Assembly (NCBI GenBank): GCA_009760855.2
Contig: WPIO01000137.1
Span: forward strand, 122,001-186,000
Length of the DNA stretch: 64,000 bases
Source: Cristatella mucedo
Taxonomy: Eukaryota > Bryozoa > Phylactolaemata > Cristatellidae
Reading direction: 5' to 3'
This document shows positions 10,893 to 21,640 of this stretch, one piece after another (the stretch's first letter is position 1; each line of letters begins with the position of its first letter). A program made the position numbers and the translations under genes. The notes beneath the pieces are model-generated. The model ran no database searches and was not told the DNA's origin. It was given only the letters and a program-made list of their open reading frames with translations.

Positions 10893-12795
10893 AGGCATGA
10901 GCCAAGTCCTTGTATAACAATCCTAAATTGTGCTCACTTTTGGTGCTGGGCTTTAGGAAAAGGCACTTTTTACCGTGAGCAACAAACAAGAACTGAAAAC
11001 TATGTTACCATTTAAGACAGGAGCAGGTCCGTTGCCAATTGCTACAGCTGTGCCTGCTGGTAGCTTCTACTCTGCTTCAAACATCGCTAGTAGTTTCCAA
11101 AAACTCGCCTGATCATTGCTCTCTGACACTTGCTCACAGCCTGCTTCTTCCGGCTTTAGTCGTATAATTTGAAAAAGTTGTTGCTAAGCAGCTGGTTGAA
11201 CATAAGGAGAATAATGGAATGTCAAACAAATTTCACTCAGGGTTCAAGAGGCAGGACTCCAGTGAAACTGGTCTCCTCCGGGTTAACAATGACAGTCTAC
11301 ACGGCAACAATGACGGGAATGTCACTGCCCTAGCTCTGCTAGATCTGTTAGCTGCTTTCGACACCATGGATCACTATGTTCTACTTGAATGGTTGAGAAA
11401 AAAGATCTTTCTGGCAGATGAGGCTATGGCGTCGTTTAAATCGTGCTTTTCTGATAGAGTTCCATGCGTGTCTTGTGGGGCTCAGGTCTCACACACAATA
11501 AGGATCACCAATGGAGTTCCTCAAGGTTCTGTACTCGGTCCCTTGCTGTTCTCCAACTATATTCAACCTATGGAAAAGGGTATAGGGGCCCTTGGAATAG
11601 GATATCAATTTTACGCTAACGATACTCAGCTGTATTTGTCATCCAAACCGAAGGAATCTGCTGCAGCAACTGAGAGACTGAATGCTTTCCTTGCCAACTT
11701 TCGATCCTGGATGTCAGAAAACTTGTTTAAGCTAAACGACGATAAAACCGACCTGCTGCTCATAGGGCACCCTAAGCGTGTGGTTGGATTAAAAGGCTTT
11801 GCTCTTCTAATAAGTGATGCCATTGTGCCAACATCACTACACCCTCCATTTTTAAAGGTCATTTTGACAGCTGCCTCAATTTTAAAAGCTTCATTCAGAA
11901 GACTGCTTGTACAGCTAGCCATCACGTCCGATCGCTATCCTAGGTTAGGAGCTTTCCTGCCGAGCTGGTTTGGTCTAGTGGTCAAGTTTCTAGCCCCGAC
12001 CAAGGTCTGACTGAAGTCGTGGGCTTGAACCCCGAGGCATATGTGAAGCACCTGAAGAGAGATTAAGTTCTCTTGGGGCGCTACATATATGAATTGTATT
12101 TATTCCACAGTGGCTTGCAAGCAATTAACTAGTTACTTAGTTCTGTCTCGGATTGATTATTTTAATTCCCTTTTGGGTGGGTTAGCAAAGAAAGTAACTA
12201 GGCCACTGCTGGTGACTATGAATATTGCTGCGAGGCCAGTATTCAAGTCCCAGAAGTGTGAGCACCTGTCTCCTTTGCTAAAAGAGCAAGGATAGGTGCC
12301 GATTGAACGACGGAATCAGAACAAAGTTCTTACCCTGACCCACAAGTCCCACCACGACTTGGCTTTTTCCTACCAAGCTAAACTGCTGCATCGTGTAAAG
12401 CCTGTTTTCGCCCTCGGGTCCTGTGTGGACAATAAGTTAGCGGTTCCATTTATCAGCTTAAAGGCCGTTGGTGACAGAAGCTGTAGCTCTGCAGGTCCTT
12501 GACTGTTGAACTCGCTCCCCAGTTCTTATGCAACGACAACTACTCTCCTGCTGCCGACTATGGCTCATCCTTTTCAGTGGTCCTGAGCTGCTACTTCTAT
12601 GCTACTCACTACCTCAACTGCTCTCACGACTCTGCTATGCTTCCCACTTTCTCTGTGTGTGTTGAGACGAAGTCTGTCGGCAACCGAATGCATTCCGAAA
12701 GCTGCTGTGGCTGTGAATGAGCTATACAGGACTTGCCCATGAAACACCCAAATAGTCTTTGTGCTTTGTTGAGTTACAGACATACAATACATGCA
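10893..12795 (+). mobile_element. Chimeric LINE A copy 2 (alternative 5' module, interrupted by SINE2)
   Basis: It begins with the same non-A module as 4383, switching to family A RT at about 11170. The open frame 11219-12010 holds the RT core: LALLDLLAAFDTMDH (first catalytic Asp), GVPQGSVLGPLLF, and FYANDTQLYLS, where the catalytic YADD box reads YAND. It then has WMSENLFKLNDDKTDLLLIG. SINE2 is inserted at 11957-12104. Beyond it the C-terminal domain continues in broken frames (LVLSRIDYFNSLLGGL, then AVGDRSCSSAGP) to the 3' UTR ending near 12795. Inactive. Confidence 0.85.
11957..12104 (+). mobile_element. SINE2 copy inserted in LINE A
   Basis: The tRNA-like head has an A-box match in TTTGGTCTAGTGGTC and a B box in GTGGGCTTGAACCCC. 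It is followed by AAGAGAGATTAAGTTCTCTTG and GGGCGCTA, nearly identical to the LINE B terminal hairpin, and a GTATTTATT tail. It splits LINE A between AGCTTTC and CCACAGTGG. Confidence 0.75.
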
Positions 12796-12799
12796 TACA

Positions 12800-13437
12800 A
12801 TATCCACTGGAGATGATATCACGGCTGAAATTATGTGGTCTCCGTCTGCTTACAGGCCCAGCATCAATTTGCCGAGCATGCTTGGGCTTCTTGTGACCCT
12901 GTTTTAACAAAATACGATAAAACAGCAACCACGAGCATATTAATACACGATGCTGCTTCTTAATAAACGCACACCTATTTCACAGTTCCGACTGACGTTT
13001 TTTAAGGTTTGATGGCTTTTCGGTCCTTACTTTTTTGAGTCCCTAGTGAAGGGGAAAAATCAGGAACCATTTAAAGATTTCCTCATTAGGCTTGTGTACA
13101 CTGTTAATGCAGGTCGAGGCATAAACTTTCCGTCGTTGTGGAGTTTGCGGTTAATAAAGTGCTGGCATTGGTGCACCTTCACAACGTACTCCATGACGGT
13201 TAGCTGAAGATGGTCTACGTAGGTTGGAAAAGTAGAACATCATCGATCCTTAAGCTTACACAAAGCCAATATAGAAGAGCACAGCTTTACCAATTTTGCG
13301 CAATACCTGACAATACACTTGTAAAAATAACTTGGACGTTTCAGGTTACAGCTAAACATTAAATTCTAAGTGCAATTGTGCAATGAGAAGTCTAGCTTCC
13401 CAAAGTAAATTTAGGACAATAAAAACAAGACTAATAG
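12800..13437. other. No recognised gene
   Basis: Unique-looking sequence without an open frame of note. Confidence 0.4.
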
Positions 13438-13790
13438 TGCATTTGATATAGAGCTCTTAGAGAACTGTATATCTTTGAAGATCCTTTACGTGTGCTGGAA
13501 AAGATGCACGATCGAATGGTTAGCTGTAGTAGGCTAAATAATCAATCAGCACAGCTAGGGCGGATATGCACAGGGTTAGCATAAAAATGTGGTCAGTGGC
13601 AGCTAGCACAGTGTCAGCACACAGAAGCACGTAAAGGTCAAATCGCATAGACCCACTAAATGGTATCATGAATACGTCTTTTTAAATGCTGTGAAGTCAG
13701 GGGATGTCGTGGCGCTTGTCCAAAATGAGTTCGGATGCGAGGCTCTGGAAGAACATGTTCCAATGTGATACCTCGGCTAGCTAGTTAAAT
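13438..13790 (-). mobile_element. LINE B fragment, decayed
   Basis: A GATATAGAGCTCTTAGAGAAC block (decayed terminus), CACAGGGTTAGCATAAAAATG, and ACCCACTAAATGGTATCATG match the reverse complement of the family B 3' region. Confidence 0.6.
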
Positions 13791-13821
13791 TCTTTTCGTG
13801 CCGGAGCTGGTAGCTCAAATT

Positions 13822-14910
13822 CCTAGACATAACCTCAAGGGGATCTGACCGTGAACGTCTGATCATCACCAACCCATATTTTCTGTAGCTGCTAGGTCTA
13901 TTTGGGGGATTTTGGGAAAGGAATTCACAGCAAGTGTTGGATTAGCTGTAGTCTAGGGAACCTGGATCTTCATAGTGCTTGGGCGCCAACCTAATGGCCT
14001 CCCTGAACTATCAGATTTCGGAATAATCTAATACTGGCGAGGTTACCCTAGCCTATTCGGAGCAGCTGTAATACGGCCAAGACAAGGAAGTAGGCCTCAG
14101 TCTTGCAAGCCTGTCCAAGTTCAGGCAGTGGCTTTCGCAAGCAAGTGACTGGATGCCGAGCTTGCACTGGGATGGCAGGCTCCGGACTGTCCCTAAATCA
14201 GTATGAAGCAAGCGTATGGACCCTAATGGAGCTTTTTTTACAGGCAAGTCTCAGCTCCAGGAGGCAATCAAATGTCCTGTCTTGCCAAGCATGGCCTACT
14301 AAATGTCTTGCATTGACACAGCTCGTCGCAAAGGTCCCAGGCAAGCGAGGGCTGGTCTCCTGCCACAGGTTGAATCAGCAGAGCAGCTAAACTGTCTGAT
14401 TGTATCATGTTGTTTGATGCTTCCCTGTCGGGGATAGGGTAGAGGTCGATTAATCGTTTGCTACTTCTTTTAGTCTGACATTGGCTCAGAGAGTCTAAAC
14501 GGCCGTCATTGCTGCTCTGGCTTGATGTTAAATTGTATGCCAAATGTATACACCTGCTCCACCGAATGGAATGATTACTCTAGTTTTCGGTCTTCCAGAA
14601 CCAATTAAAACTATCTACATGCTGCCAAACCTAGGGTGCATTCATTTCCCGCACACCATGCACAAGCTCTGGTGCGATGACATTTTGGGCCAAGCCAAGA
14701 GGACAAACAGCCTTAGCATATAGCCTTAATTAACAAAGATGCAAATTATGCAGGGCTGTAACTTGTCCTGTACCTGTTTATGTACATATCTATATGCCTA
14801 CAAAAAGTGATACAGACTCAATAAATACCAGCTGATTAAAAAGCCTCTTTTTTAAAGCAGCAGGAGAGCCTTTATGGCTATCACCACTGCATGTGGCAGT
14901 GATAAAGGAT
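13822..14910 (-). mobile_element. Dispersed 1.1-kb repeat, copy 2
   Basis: Collinear with 9683-10760 with scattered substitutions and small indels. The tRNA-like head of copy 1 is absent; instead the distal 180 bases are followed by a second tandem copy. Confidence 0.65.
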
Positions 14911-15085
14911 GCATATTATGCAGGACTATCGCTTTTGCGGTACCTGTCTATTTAGGTATCTATTAGCCTACAAAAAGTGATACAGACTCAAATAATATTA
15001 GTTGTTTAAACAGCCTCTATTGTTTAGCGACTGAAGAGCCTTTATGGCTATCACCACTGCTTGCAGCAGTGATAAAGTGGCCAGC
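14735..15085. repeat. Tandem duplication of the SINE1-body unit
   Basis: Two adjacent units of about 175 bases (14735-14910 and 14911-15085). Both contain CTACAAAAAGTGATACAGAC and GAGCCTTTATGGCTATCACC. They are diverged, so the duplication is old. Confidence 0.65.
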
Positions 15086-15089
15086 TACC

Positions 15090-16490
15090 TAAAATGCGAC
15101 CGAGGCTGCAGCTGCTCGTGGTTCCTGAAACGTTGCTAGCTGCTTACATAGTTTTTAAGAAACGGAGAGGCATTTAATAAAGTAAGTACTAAAAAAGAAG
15201 ATATTAAAGGGAAAGAGTTCTAAATCAGATGAAAACTCAAAAACTCCATTGTTCTAATTGTAATTGGGCCATAAACATTAAAAATCTAATTAACTGGTAC
15301 CAGTAATGCAAGTCCAGTATTTTCAATCACTTTGCTGGTCCATTTTTGTCTCTGTAAGGTATGACATAAAATAGTCGGTTGGTTATCTGTTTCAGTCTAG
15401 GCTGGAAAAATTCTTCTAGTTTGCTCTATTCTTATTACTTCTGCGGTTCATTTGTATGTGAGCAGCGGAAAATGAGAAGTATCAGCAATGCAACCTCTTG
15501 CCAAAAGTGCAAATATAGTGAGCAGCTGATATGGCATCAGTAGTCCTACGCTTGCCAGAGTTAATTAAGTACTGCTTAAAACTGGCTGGATTACTTTCTC
15601 CGACTCCAGGGATGTGAACTTGCTATTCTAACCTATTATTGACTTCTATATGACCGCATTAAAGGGAGAAGCATTGCTGAGTCAGCTGGGTGTTTGAGAT
15701 AGTGGATATCATGTGATCAATGAGGCTGGAAATTAAAAGGCCACAGTCAGCAGCAGAACAGCGAGAATATTAAAAGATATTTCCACAGTCTGTGATCCGC
15801 AGAGCAAAACCTAGTGTCCCCAACCATTCCTCGCCTTGCTCCGTTTCTTCTTTATTCAAGACGACAGATACCAGCTCTAAAATCCTAGGTTCTATATTTC
15901 AGTTGTGGAAAACCAAAGTCTAGGGCACGCCTATTGGCAAACTTTTGCGTGTATAAGAAAATATTAACTTGCTCATTGAGAACGGCGTTCAAAAAGATTC
16001 GATATCGGTAGCAAAAACTATCTATTAAACGTAAGCCGATGCGGGTGGCTGCGGTATATGCTGATGCTTCAAAGTACGCTCGGCGAAGGAAAGGCAAAAG
16101 TCGCCCATTTCCTTAGAGTTATCACCACTTGATGGTGATTTCAAAAAGGATCAAGCAGAGGCAGTTTCAACTTATTTCCATCGATCGCTGCCATTCTGAA
16201 TAATGATGATATCTGTTTAAAATTGAGGACTGAACAATTTAAAGATGGTCTGTAGATACTTTTGAAATTTGGATATCAGGTGCGATCTGAACAGCTACTG
16301 AAACCGGAGATGTGATTAACTGATGGGTACATCGTGAGCTTGACGTGCAAGATTAATTGATTTGAAATCGGTTAGGAATAGTTTGTTGCCATAAATCACA
16401 TTTTTTATGTGGCTGTTGGGATCAATTCAGCATACTTGCGGCTGGAATCGCTCATATTTCTCAAAAACTCACGTGTTTCGGTAACTCCAA
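15090..16490. other. No recognised gene
   Basis: AT-rich sequence with no recognised open frame or repeat. Confidence 0.4.
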
Positions 16491-16499
16491 GATAGCGAG

Positions 16500-16940
16500 T
16501 TAAATTTCCTTTGACTGGGCACGATGAAGTTCACAGATCGCGGTCTACCGGACTCCCGGAGCTTGGAAAACTTCCGACATTAATTTCCCAACCAGCTCCG
16601 ACTTCAACGATACAGTTGCGGCTCACCAGAACGTGGTTCTTGGTCTGGTAATCCGGGCTTTTCCGGCCGCAGAGCACTCCGGCCACTTAGGTCTTGCCTT
16701 CCAGCTCGCCGGGGGAGGGTCCGGCTAACCTGGTTGTCGACAACGGCACCGACGTGGTCACGGTCGACGTTGCTACCTGTTGCTGCCCCGTTAAACGGCA
16801 AGGACGGAGCCCTGGTGGCAGCGGACCAAAAAACGGTCGATGCATAAGCGACCATAGACCGCTCTCTCATGAGCGCTGGCTACCGGACGCCGGGGGTGAG
16901 TCGCTTCTTAGTCGGCGCACCGGGTACCCGGTGGCCAGTT
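16500..16940. other. GC-rich island of unknown origin
   Basis: About 440 bases markedly richer in G+C and CpG than the flanks, open in frames on both strands (16694-16942 +, 16870-16604 -) but with no recognisable protein. It could be part of a foreign element, or a CpG-type promoter for the receptor gene 0.4-0.8 kb downstream. The second idea is untested. Confidence 0.35.
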
Positions 16941-17176
16941 AGTGCAAATTTTTCTTGCCGTTAGCCGAGTTGTTAAAAAGCTATAGTCTGCCAAGAACAT
17001 TACAGTCTACTTTGCGTTTTTTTCGAGATGTTTTAAATGAGATAGCTTCTTTAATACAGGGAATATGAATTGAATAGCTGCCTTCACGAAAATAATTAGT
17101 TATCAGACTTTGGGTAATAGGGAAGCCTATCTTGGTAACGTTATTCGACGATTCTCGCGCTATCTTGTAATCTTAA

Positions 17177-17275
17177 TAATAATAATAGTAATAACACATT
17201 TGAACAAGTGCCCTCAGATGACCTAATCTCTTTATTGGCACTAGAATTTGCTGCAAAATAACGCTTGACCTGATA
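17177..17275 (-). mobile_element. LINE B terminal fragment
   Basis: An AATAATAATAATAG tail followed by a decayed AAGTGCCCTCAGATGACCTAATCTC block and AATTTGCTGCAAA. Confidence 0.6.
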
Positions 17276-17299
17276 AGTTGTATTATATTTACGCTTCAG

Positions 17300-17425
17300 T
17301 CTATTTAATTGGCCAGACGTCTGGACTCACATGCCACTGTTTATACGGCTCTCCGTGCGTGCAGAGAAACGGTTTTTGCCCCAGAGGCTGTGAGATGGGC
17401 TGGTATGGTCCTGGTTGTCAAGTTG
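17300..17425 (+). CDS. Receptor exon: EGF-like module
   Basis: A 126-base phase 1-1 exon encoding a compact EGF-like module. The cysteine pattern is CHC, then C in YGSPC, then CPRGC, then GWYGPGC. The GW-x-GPxC ending is the hallmark of MEGF/laminin-type EGF repeats. The donor GTGAGT at 17426 is strong. The start is less certain: a TTCAG acceptor gives 17300 and keeps the phase 1-1 symmetry usual for EGF exons, while a second AG gives 17317 in phase 0. The exon ends with one base of a glycine codon that the next exon at 20215 completes, running directly into the FTP domain. A small LINE B tail fragment lies just upstream in the intron. It is extracellular in the predicted receptor. Confidence 0.75.
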
Positions 17426-17429
17426 GTGA

Positions 17430-19649
17430 GTTCGACTTTCGTTTTGCTCCGTGCCTTATGGCTTGTGCACTAGTATGGATTGCTTTAAGCAGAGTGTGCA
17501 GCCGTGCAGCTGCCGATGTGCACGTTCCCCTTTCCGTCTCCTCAGCGATTGACCGCTCCTAGTGCCGTTAACGTGCAGCTGCAGCGGCAGTTGTTGCCGT
17601 GGCCAATGGTGTGCGACGTAGATTTCAGCAAATTATAACTGTTGGTTTTCTTATATCTACTTTTTGGTTTGTGAAGTAGTTGTTTTGAGATAACATTTAG
17701 CTTAGCTTTACCAAGCTTGACTAGCCGCTTATAGCTGAAAGAAATATTTTTTTCGTTGAACTAGTATTATGTGATCACACTATTCACGGTACTGATGTAA
17801 TTCTTACGAGCATCTTATCCAGTGTTTACGACGCCCTTAAGAATTTCAGCTAGTTTTCTTAGTTTAATATGCAGTTTACTTGCTACCGTCAACTCTGCTT
17901 ATAATTACAGGCTCGTCCCGGTCAATAAACATTCTTATTGGCTGATTCATACAGTGTGCATAGAGAGACTATAGCTAGAGCAAATATGGGACGCCGAATT
18001 GCCATTCCGATAAGCAGGCTATTCTTATAGCCGATATTCTTAGAGGCCGAGTCATCATATTGTTATGGTCAGTTGCGGTCTTTCGTTGCTGCGAGTTGCT
18101 TTAAACTCCTCTTCTAACAACAGTTGTGATGGCATTGTAGAAGTTGCTTAGAATTTCTGTTAAACCCTTACCTGATAACTTAACTGCAAAAGTACAATTA
18201 CATTCTCCAACAGTTGTCTTTATCTTTTGTTTTCCTAATGATAAGAAAATTAGTTTATATTTTGTATCACTCTGTCACTGATCGTATTATATATATAATC
18301 TTCATGCTTCTCTGCTAGAAAATTGATTATTCATACGTACTGAACCACACATGCAAAAGCAACCTAATAACACGCACAGGCCATCATTCTAAAGTAACCA
18401 TTGATGCACTCGTTTATATAAGTAATGAGCAAACACCTTACCCTGAATCCGGTATCGAAACTAACACAACGTCAACTGGAACAGAAAATAGGTGCACTAA
18501 AGCTGCGGAAAAAACTTGCCACGAAAGATTTATCATGGCTGGAGATTGTAACGAAAAGAAGGTACTTTCAGGTATTGATCCCACCCGTGGCTTATTTTAT
18601 GTATTCGTAGTCTATGGGTCAATGGCGTTTATGGCCTTGTCATTAGTGTTCTGTCAGAGAATGGCAGACCAGAGTCTATGGGACTGCTATGGGTGTGATG
18701 GCCATTGTGATTGTATAGTGATCGTTTATGAGGGTTAGTCACAGCCAATAGAGGCATAGGGCTGCTGCGATTAGAATGCCGGTCACAGTGGTCTAGTACT
18801 GGCTGGCTGGCCAGTGTAAGTTTTGAAAAACATGTTTAAAGCTTGTGAAGGTGCTTTCGTGCACTGTCAATGGTGCCGCATTCGTATGCAGCCTTAATTC
18901 TTTTCAGCAAGCTCTGTCGGTGACCTTCACAATAAACACAGACTGCAACACCAAAATATTTCGATACGGTTCGAGTGACTTAAAGAAGACTTAATGCTTC
19001 ATACAAGCGGTTACACAATACCTCAATGCTAGGTTCAGATAGGAACGCTGGCGATAGTGTGCCAAGTGATTTGCAAACCTGACCGAGGATCTTTACATCG
19101 ATCAAATGTTTCCTTGGAGCCAGTGCAGTGTACACTTAAATGGGTTAATTTGTTAGCTATGCTGCTTGACGACGGAGGAGATGAAGCTGAGTTTTGCAAC
19201 AGTTGCAGAATTAAGGGTACTGGCCTTAGGATGTGAGTAGGCAAAAATGTCTTGGTCAAGAGCCGATTCCATACAGGCTGTAATTAGTTAGGCTTTTATT
19301 TTCTTCTCTGAGCATGCCCGAGGTTTTGGTATTGTTTCTTTAGTGACAGAGGACAGACTTGACATTGGAAGGGCAGGCTAATCTTATGACGTCTTAAAAA
19401 TGATATCTACAAATTATAGTCAGAGATTGAGTTAAATTGGGGCTCTTTATAAAATGTATTTTTACTTTTATTACTATTATTTTTTTATAACTTGTTTGAC
19501 CATTAGTGAAGTTCATCAACTAATAATAAGCTGTTGCTGGTGGAATTTCTGTTTTATATTGTTTTCAGTTTTTGCAATGAGACTCAATAATGCAAATTTT
19601 AATGTTCAACATGTAGATTCATTTCATGTGGCATTTAGCTTTGAGCTAA
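17430..19649. other. Receptor intron 1, mostly unrecognised
   Basis: A short open frame at 18425-18610 begins with ATG and has a basic, coiled-coil-like composition but no family match. No other feature seen. Confidence 0.4.
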
Positions 19650-19755
19650 TAATTATGATAATACATTTAATACAGCGCTCCCAGGAAACTCGGTATTTTT
19701 CTAAAGAATTTACATTTGCTTCAAAGGAAGCAATACTGAATGATTAGTGGCAGCT
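19650..19755 (-). mobile_element. LINE B terminal fragment
   Basis: Contains ACAGCGCTCCCAGGAAACTC and TTTACATTTGCTTCAAAGGA, decayed forms of the terminal block, in reverse orientation. Confidence 0.55.
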
Positions 19756-20214
19756 GACTCTTTCACGCAACCATGTATAAAACCTTTGTGCCAGTCTGGA
19801 AAGTATAAATCGCATCCTCTAATTGATAGTCTCGCCTGTTTGTTGCTGTACTGGAGATCGTGCTCACGGTGTATGATGCTAAACATCTTTCACTGTAGTG
19901 GTAGTCACACCATCACTTCTCCAGCTCTGGAAGAGCACTTTTCAGTAATTGATTGGTTAAATGACGTTTTAATTAAGGAGTAATCTTTAAATGTACACAT
20001 AGATAATTTCTGGAATGTTGCCTTGCTGGTCTAACGCAGCCAGTTCCCAGGATATTCTTGAAAAACACTATAATTTTGCTGTTCAATGATCTACAAAAAA
20101 TGAAGGATGCGTTCGCTTTTTTGCTGGCGTGCTTTAATGCTAGCATGGGCAAAGAGCCAAAAACTAACGTGATTTCGTCAAGCAGCACACTGTATAGTCT
20201 TCTTTGACTATTAG

Positions 20215-20462
20215 GTAATTTGGCTCTGGGGAAGACTGCCAAACACTCCACTACATATACTCATCATGGAAAACTCCTCAGTGCGATTTAGCCATTGATG
20301 GACGCGTTCATACCAGTACCTATGACTCGGTTTCATCATGCAGCCACACTCAGGTGAACTTGAACCAAAATGGACAAAATGCGTGGTGGTATGTCCAGCT
20401 TTCACAATCACAGGTGTTTGTTTTAACGAACATTACAATCTTCAACCGCCAAGGATATCAAG
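20215..20462 (+). CDS. Receptor exon: first half of fucolectin-type (FTP) domain, frame broken
   Basis: This exon encodes the N-terminal half of a fucolectin/tachylectin-4/pentraxin-like (FTP) domain, a galactose-binding-like beta sandwich. Its start, NLALGKTAKHSTTY, is the classic opening strand, read in the phase supplied by the EGF exon. From about 20260 the homology moves to another frame, with CDLAIDGR, CSHT, a WWYVQL strand and ITIFNR, all diagnostic of the family. The upstream frame reaches a TAG at 20289-20291. The exon is 248 bases, whereas a phase 1-1 exon should be divisible by three, so one base appears lost near 20253-20268. Acceptor ATTAG and donor GTGAAC. The R-x-D motif of sugar-binding fucolectins reads RQG here, so fucose binding is uncertain. 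Confidence 0.8.
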
Positions 20463-20469
20463 GTGAACA

Positions 20470-21640
20470 GTTTGTATTTCGAAAATTTGTCAATGTTTTC
20501 AGCATTTAATTTTAGTGAGTAATTTGTGTTTTATCAGCACCTGCTGAAGTAAAAGCAGTGACGGGTGTGGCTGTGAGGTCGGATTCGGGAGTTTCTTTAT
20601 GCATCCGACATAATGCTCTAGTATGAAGCGTTATATATCGATCACTTAAATCGGCGTTTTCAAAAGACCTGGTCATTCTGCAACTACCGAGAACAGCATA
20701 TTCCTAAGAGTGAGGACAATCACCTATGTTCTATGTAGGTGGCCAGGAGAGCATTTTATTTGTACCTGAAAGAGGAAGTTTCAGGGCTGCTCTTTTCAGA
20801 AGTCCAGAATGACTTTTCAGTATCTGATTTACTTCAAACCTCTGATTTAGACATACTGAAGCCCGTGCATTCATTCGACTTACCAGAATTTTAGTTTCAA
20901 AATGGGTCATTGTTTGTTAATAAGAGTTGTGCATGTGTACTATCACTCTGTCTCCGGTGGCAGCAGTGCTGGTACAGTCTCACGGATACAGCTCAGACGT
21001 GAGCGACAAACGAGGCTAAATCTATATTACTCTTAACTCGTACATTTACGAGAGCTCGATGAATCGCAGCATACGTTGATGGCCTAACTATTGGCCGCCG
21101 GTTAGAGTACATTAGTGTCAGGGCCAAAAGCGAATTACAAAAACAGCATTCATCAGGCTCACACATAACATGCACAACAATTTTGGTGCCTAGCTGTGGG
21201 CTTAGAGTAAATGAGTTACACCTACCAGTAGCATTTTCAAGCTTTCTGTCATATACACTTGTCTCTCGTGTGTGACTTTCAATAGATAGCTTCTAGTTGC
21301 ATAGGTCTAATGACGAGAATAGGCCCATAAATAGAGTGGTTATTGGCCTGAGGTGTTTTAGGGGCACTTATAATAATGCACCATCCATTCGTTACTAACA
21401 TACTAACTGGGAATTTAGCGTAAGGAAGCCTTTGTGGTCACACGCGCCCAGTTACATTCGGAATTTCCCTATACATGAAGTGGTTGTCATATTTGTGTAG
21501 TTTTTCTGAGTCATGCATGTCCTATTGTTCTATTAAAGCTCAGCCATTCCTGAATCCGTGACAGGTTTCGATGCATGCTTTGGGCTAAATTTAAGCGAAG
21601 ATAATTTGACCCTAGATTACATCACGAAAGGTAGCATCCC
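20470..21640. other. Receptor intron 2, no recognised feature
   Basis: No open frame or repeat recognised before the LINE A copy begins. Confidence 0.4.

Noticed and set aside
11219-12010. 263-codon frame as a functional reverse transcriptase gene
   Set aside because: It lacks the endonuclease, the catalytic box reads YAND, and the frame ends in an inserted SINE.
14152-14330. Short CRISPR-like or satellite array around the dispersed repeat
   Set aside because: No regular short repeats and spacers; it is a long dispersed repeat in a eukaryotic genome.
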